From Clostridiales bacterium (GTDB lineage: Bacteria > Bacillota > Clostridia > TANB77 > CAG-508): a DNA stretch of 6,885 nucleotides. The position numbers were made by a program, and so were the translations under genes. Positions within the stretch are counted from its first letter, which is position 1; each line of letters begins with the position of its first letter. The stretch covers positions 1-6,885 of the forward strand of contig DXVF01000026.1 in NCBI GenBank assembly GCA_019417465.1, in the 5' to 3' direction. The notes beneath the pieces were generated by a model. That model worked only from the letters and a program-made list of their open reading frames with translations. It did no database searches and was not told the origin of the DNA. Shown piece after piece: positions 5,549 through 6,885 of this stretch.

Positions 5549-6864
5549 AAAAATTAAAGATATTTCCCAAAATGTTCATACAAATATTTTCTGTTCTTGG
5601 AATAATAATTATATTAGTTCATTCATTAGTTTTTTTTATCTTTCCTAAAACATATTTGGAAACGAGAAAAGAAAAGATTTATAATATTGCAAATGAAATT
5701 TCTAGTAATATGAATGGAAAAGAAATAAAATATATAGAACAAACTTTGGAACTTTATTCTAAAAGTAGTGAAATAAAAGCATTTATAAAAGAAGAGAATA
5801 ATAAGAATGAAATACAAATCAAAGATAATATAAATGTTAATTTAGAAAGTGATAGTAATTCTCTGATAATTGAAGAAAGAGAAATCAAGCTTAATGATGG
5901 TAAAAAAATAAATCTACAATTTGTTTCTACAGCTGATATGCAAAGAGATGCGAAAGATTTAAGCCTTAAATTTTTACCATATTCATTATTAATATCAATT
6001 TTATTTTCTGCTATTATTTCTTTAATTTATGCAAAATCAATAAAAAATAATTTACAAGAAATAAAAATTGTTACTGATAAAATGATGAAACTGGATAAAA
6101 AAACGCGTTTAAAAGTTAGCTCTAATGATGAGGTTGGAGAATTAAAACAACAAATTAATGATTTGTATTCTACTTTATTAAGAACAATTGACGATTTGGA
6201 ATTTAAAAATAAAGAAATTTTAAAATTAGAAAAGTTAAAATATGACTTTTTTAAAGGCGCATCCCATGAACTTAAAACTCCTCTTGCCAGTCTTAAAATA
6301 ATACTGGAAAACATGAAATACAATATTGGAAAATATAAAGAAAGAGATATTTATATTAATGAATGTATTGAAATCGTTGATAGTTTAACGAAAAATATTT
6401 GTCAAATATTATCAGTTCATTCTATAGAAAATTTGAATAATGATGAAGAATATTTGAAAATAAATGATACATTAGAAGACATATTAAAAAAGTATGAAAT
6501 ATTAGCAAATCAAAAGAAAATAACTGTCAATAATTATATATTAGATGAGAATATTTATATAGGAAAAACAGCTTTAAAGATTATTCTATCTAATTTGATT
6601 AGTAATGCGGTAAAATATACTGATGTAAATGGGGTAATTAATATTGGGATAGTTAATGATTGGTTATATATAGAGAATACATACGGTAACAATAAAATTT
6701 CGAATATGGATAAAATATTTGATGTTAAATTTGATTTAAATAAGGAAAATAGTAATGGATTAGGTTTATATATTGTAAGTAATATTCTGAATAATTACAA
6801 TATGGAATATAAAGCATTGCAGGATGAAGAATTTTTTATCTTTAAAATTAAAATATTTTCTTAA
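5545..6864 (+). CDS. vncS: Sensor histidine kinase, VncS-like
   Basis: Membrane sensor kinase of 439 residues. TM1 about 11-33, an extracytoplasmic sensing domain about 34-143, TM2 about 144-163 and a HAMP-like linker about 164-217 with a coiled-coil stretch. The dimerisation/H-box has the phospho-acceptor His241 in FFKGASHELKTPLASLK. The HATPase domain shows an N-box (ILSNLISNAVKYT, Asn350 and Asn354) and a G2 box (NSNGLGLYIV, about 402-411). The usual DxGxG G1 box is not recognisable: the equivalent position reads YIENTYGNN (375-383). The start ATG 5545 overlaps the regulator stop as ATGA, with GGAG (5536-5539) 5 nt upstream. Length and order agree with pneumococcal VncS (about 442 residues). 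The signal is unknown; the roughly 110-residue outer domain is large enough to bind a peptide directly. No terminator is visible in the 21 bases left. Confidence 0.9.
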   Translation: MKKLKIFPKMFIQIFSVLGIIIILVHSLVFFIFPKTYLETRKEKIYNIANEISSNMNGKEIKYIEQTLELYSKSSEIKAFIKEENNKNEIQIKDNINVNLESDSNSLIIEEREIKLNDGKKINLQFVSTADMQRDAKDLSLKFLPYSLLISILFSAIISLIYAKSIKNNLQEIKIVTDKMMKLDKKTRLKVSSNDEVGELKQQINDLYSTLLRTIDDLEFKNKEILKLEKLKYDFFKGASHELKTPLASLKIILENMKYNIGKYKERDIYINECIEIVDSLTKNICQILSVHSIENLNNDEEYLKINDTLEDILKKYEILANQKKITVNNYILDENIYIGKTALKIILSNLISNAVKYTDVNGVINIGIVNDWLYIENTYGNNKISNMDKIFDVKFDLNKENSNGLGLYIVSNILNNYNMEYKALQDEEFFIFKIKIFS

Positions 6865-6885
6865 ACAACATATAATTTTGCAATA

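Noticed and set aside
1481..6864. Vancomycin-resistance (VanRS-type) operon
   Set aside because: No ligase, dehydrogenase or dipeptidase genes are present; the transporter context and regulator sequence fit the Vnc type, which is not a resistance operon.
1..6885. CRISPR array, tRNA or rRNA genes, transposase or integrase
   Set aside because: No regular direct repeats with spacers, no cloverleaf-type sequence and no recognisable recombinase motifs were seen on either strand.

Overview
The window looks like low-GC Firmicutes DNA, probably a clostridial or related gut or mucosal anaerobe. The evidence is strong Shine-Dalgarno sites, AT-rich codon use (many AGA and ATA codons), intrinsic terminators, and protein families typical of that group. 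The species cannot be named from the sequence. The left part (about 1-1290) is visibly richer in GC (two sampled 60-base lines give 40-42%) than the right part (sampled lines give 13-35%). This suggests at least two sources of DNA.

Left part, 1-1290: a graveyard of accessory-gene fragments. In order it holds a promoter-like site and a perfect 18-bp palindrome, the N-terminal quarter of a RhuM-family gene, an imperfect 181-bp inverted-repeat structure enclosing a terminator-like hairpin, and the last codons of a RelB/DinJ-like antitoxin. These are followed by a ParE/RelE-family toxin with an internal frame-changing deletion, a clean terminator, and about 21 codons of the start of a phage tail tape-measure gene. 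None of these genes is intact.

Right part, 1350-6864: an apparently complete five-gene module, all on the + strand: permease, ABC ATPase, permease, terminator, new promoter, response regulator, histidine kinase. Gene order, lengths and remembered sequence resemblance match the Streptococcus pneumoniae vex1-vex2-vex3 / vncR-vncS locus. The two FtsX/MacB-type permeases and the ATPase should form one membrane complex. The kinase-regulator pair has its own promoter and overlaps by 4 bp. In the pneumococcus the locus was proposed to export and sense a 27-residue peptide, Pep27; its proposed role in vancomycin tolerance was later disputed. No Pep27-like gene lies between the second permease and the regulator here. 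Just upstream of the first permease, however, there are small open frames with ribosome-binding sites, including one with a very strong site and an A6 tract. They are the most interesting candidates for something undescribed in this window.

I see no tRNA, rRNA, CRISPR array, transposase or integrase.
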